Positions 53,650-55,427 of a DNA stretch of 55,427 nucleotides are shown piece by piece. The stretch is from contig NC_090624.1 in assembly GCF_004359215.1 (NCBI RefSeq), positions 1,767,297 through 1,822,723 of the forward strand, written 5' to 3'. This DNA is from Bremia lactucae. Taxonomy: Eukaryota > Oomycota > Peronosporomycetes > Peronosporales > Peronosporaceae. Position numbers and translations under genes: made by a program. The notes under the pieces are model-generated. The model worked only from the letters and a program-made list of their open reading frames with translations, ran no database searches and was not told where the DNA came from. Within the stretch, counting starts at the first letter, position 1, and every line of letters starts with the position of its first letter.

Positions 53650-54714
53650 TAGTTTACTGCTACCGAATACACGCTTAGGCAAGGTTACCGTAGAGAGTAG
53701 TACTAGGTCATTAGTTTTAAATGAATGAACGTTTGCTCTTTCCTGGTTGTCTGCGATTCGTTTCTGACGGTCCACTGCGTTAGCAATGGAATCCTGTACG
53801 AAACGGATTTCTGATTCTCGAGCCAGCAGAAATTCCTCTGCTGACTCATTTGTTTTGTCTTTTTCAGTGCGCTTTGTGCGCACTGCGATGAGATTTTTCT
53901 CGTCTTCGATGTCGATTGCTTCGATATCGACATCATTCGCGTCGTTGTTAACTTCGAAACGTGATGAGTATGAGCCAGAAATGGTTTTGCTCGTGCGAGT
54001 CCAACCCCCCTTAAACTAGAGTATCCCTTTCATTGGGTGGGTTGCGTGGATGGCGTAAGCCATTCACGAAGAATGGTGTATGCGATGTAGACGCATGCAC
54101 CGAACCATTGATGGCGAATTCGATCATCGGTAAAAACTCGCTCAATTTCGGATACGATTGGACGTAACTCGAAGTATCTCTCCGAGGACGCAATTTACGC
54201 CTTCCGTGTGAACATCTCTCTCCGGATGATCAGAAGTTGACATAGTCAGCCGTGTTCCGAGAGAACGGAACACGGATCGCGATCATTCCGCCGTAAACCG
54301 TGGATCTCTACTCGAGACCAGTTCACGGGGTAAATCGTAGGGTTTAAATACCGTATCGATAAAGACACGGGCACAACCCGGAGCCGTAATCGACTCTGGT
54401 ACTGCAACAAGATGTACCATCTTGCTGAATCTGTCGATAAAAACCGATTCCAATGTTTTTGTTATTGTCTTCGGGAAATCCGAAGACGAAGTTTCCATCG
54501 ATACGGACCGCCAACACTCTGCCGGAAGTGGTAGAGATTGAAGAGGTGCACGGGATGAAGGGCTAGGCTTCACCCGTTGACATACCTCGCAAGCACGAAT
54601 GTACTTGCCTACGAACTGATACTGGCGGGGCCAGTAAAAGTCGCGACTTACTGTGAGGAAAGTCTTCTCACGTCCACGATGTCCACTTGTCGGAGCATCG
54701 TGACACTCATACAT
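53473..54714 (-). pseudogene. GyE6 integrase
   Basis: Minus strand. Frame 54714-54283 (143 codons) has the zinc domain (HDAPTSGHRG, CEVCQRVKPS), VFIDRFSKMVHLVAVPES with the first catalytic Asp, and SSRDPRFTAE, where the Asp of the usual S-D-R-D is Ser. Then FAINGSVHASTSHTPFFVNG (54193-54011) follows. A long frame 53883-53473 has VQDSIANAVDRQKRIAD, VHSFKTNDLVLLSTVTLP and NFIGPFRALHRRGNAYTIEL, the GPF-type module. No chromodomain follows. Confidence 0.8.
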
Positions 54715-54884
54715 GATTTGCGCAAGCGCAAATCATTGTGAGTTGGGACGACGACACAGGGGGTTTCGCCGGTTACGGCTGTGTAATACAATAAGCCGTT
54801 ACGTGTTGTGTATCGATCGGATGACGATCGATATAAAGCCGGTAAATCTTTGATTTTTTTTGATGGATTCATTAAATGATCCAT

Positions 54885-55427
54885 CAGACAAAGAAGGTCC
54901 TAATCTTCTTTGTAGGCTTTCTTTATGTCACCAACTAAGTTCGATGACGGAACACTCGTAGTGAGTGTTGCCACAGTAAGATCACTTTCACTGTTGAGGT
55001 GCACTGCTGCCTCGAAATCGGGTCGGCGTGATAACTCATAAGCGACGACATTAAGTCGTCCTGGTTAATATTCGACGGAGAAATTATACTACGCGAAGAA
55101 GGATAGCCACCTCGCCATTCTTTGCGAGAGGTGTGGGCTGCTTACGGCCGTGCGTAATGACGCATTGGTTGGTATATACGATGAACGGTCTATATCCGAG
55201 GAGATAGAACCTAAATTTAGCCAATGCATATTTCATGGCAAGGAATTCCTTGTCATGCACTGGGTAATTGCGTTCAGCTGGTTGCAGCTGACGCGATTGG
55301 TAACAGACGACGCGCTCCGCGCCGTCTGTATCATATTGCATTACGCGCAGCCGATTGCGAAATCGCTGGCGTCACAGACCACATGGAATGGTCTGTCTTG
55401 ATCTGCAATCGCCAAGATGGGCGATTG
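54885..55427 (-). pseudogene. GyE6 RNase H (runs off the window)
   Basis: Minus strand. Frame 55341-55084: QYDTDGAERVVCYQSRQLQ, YPVHDKEFLAMKYALAKF and IVYTNQ (YTDH Asp changed to Asn). LADALSR-type remnants are at about 55035. RT would lie right of the window. Confidence 0.75.

Noticed and set aside
1..55427. CRISPR arrays, tRNA or rRNA genes, bacterial operons
   Set aside because: No regularly spaced short repeats, no cloverleaf or rRNA sequence that I could see, and the introns and retroelements are eukaryotic.

Overview
The window looks like nuclear DNA of a filamentous oomycete, probably peronosporalean (Phytophthora or downy mildew type). This rests on the style of the Ty3/Gypsy polyproteins, the 57-74 bp GT-AG introns, and one GAF-domain gene beside one mitochondrial-type metabolic gene. 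The species is an inference. About 80% of the window is a graveyard of nested, inverted and truncated LTR retrotransposons. Only two genes look intact: a GAF-domain protein (34323-35387, +) and a four-exon methylmalonate-semialdehyde dehydrogenase (37510-35811, -). They converge on a 423 bp spacer.

Layout. 1-1513 is the 3' end of a GyB element (names are mine). 1817-15893 is a second GyB element whose 5' LTR is split by GyA1 (2089-8859), a chromodomain-bearing Gypsy with 485/486 bp LTRs. 16685-17220 is a MITE. 17580-22056 is GyA2, which lacks integrase. 22066-31918 is GyE1 (+). Its 3' LTR is interrupted by GyE2 (27790-31792, -) with a perfect 5-bp target duplication (CTTAG); GyE2 contains an 885-N assembly gap. 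31919-34322 is unassigned. 34323-37510 is the two-gene island. 38360-42702 is a mosaic of GyE fragments around a Copia fragment. 43168-44127 is a nested palindromic MITE. 44200-46484 is a GyE-like element (GyH, +), joined through an AT-rich mitochondrial-derived insert to GyE5 (51838-46745, -). 51842-55427 is GyE6 (-).

The most unusual signal is a gene carried on the opposite strand to pol, lying between the end of pol and the 3' LTR. In the GyE family it is seen in two diverged copies (42020-40379 and 52241-53649). They align as protein, with an acidic Ser-rich N-terminus, a conserved central block, a cysteine cluster ending in CPCC and a C-terminal coiled coil. The GyB family carries a different antisense reading frame at the same place, again in two copies (859-1 and 15290-14290). 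Start codons lie 108-144 nt from the LTR edge, so transcription would have to begin in or near the 3' LTR and run back towards pol. All retroelement genes here are broken by stops and frameshifts; nothing suggests an element active today.
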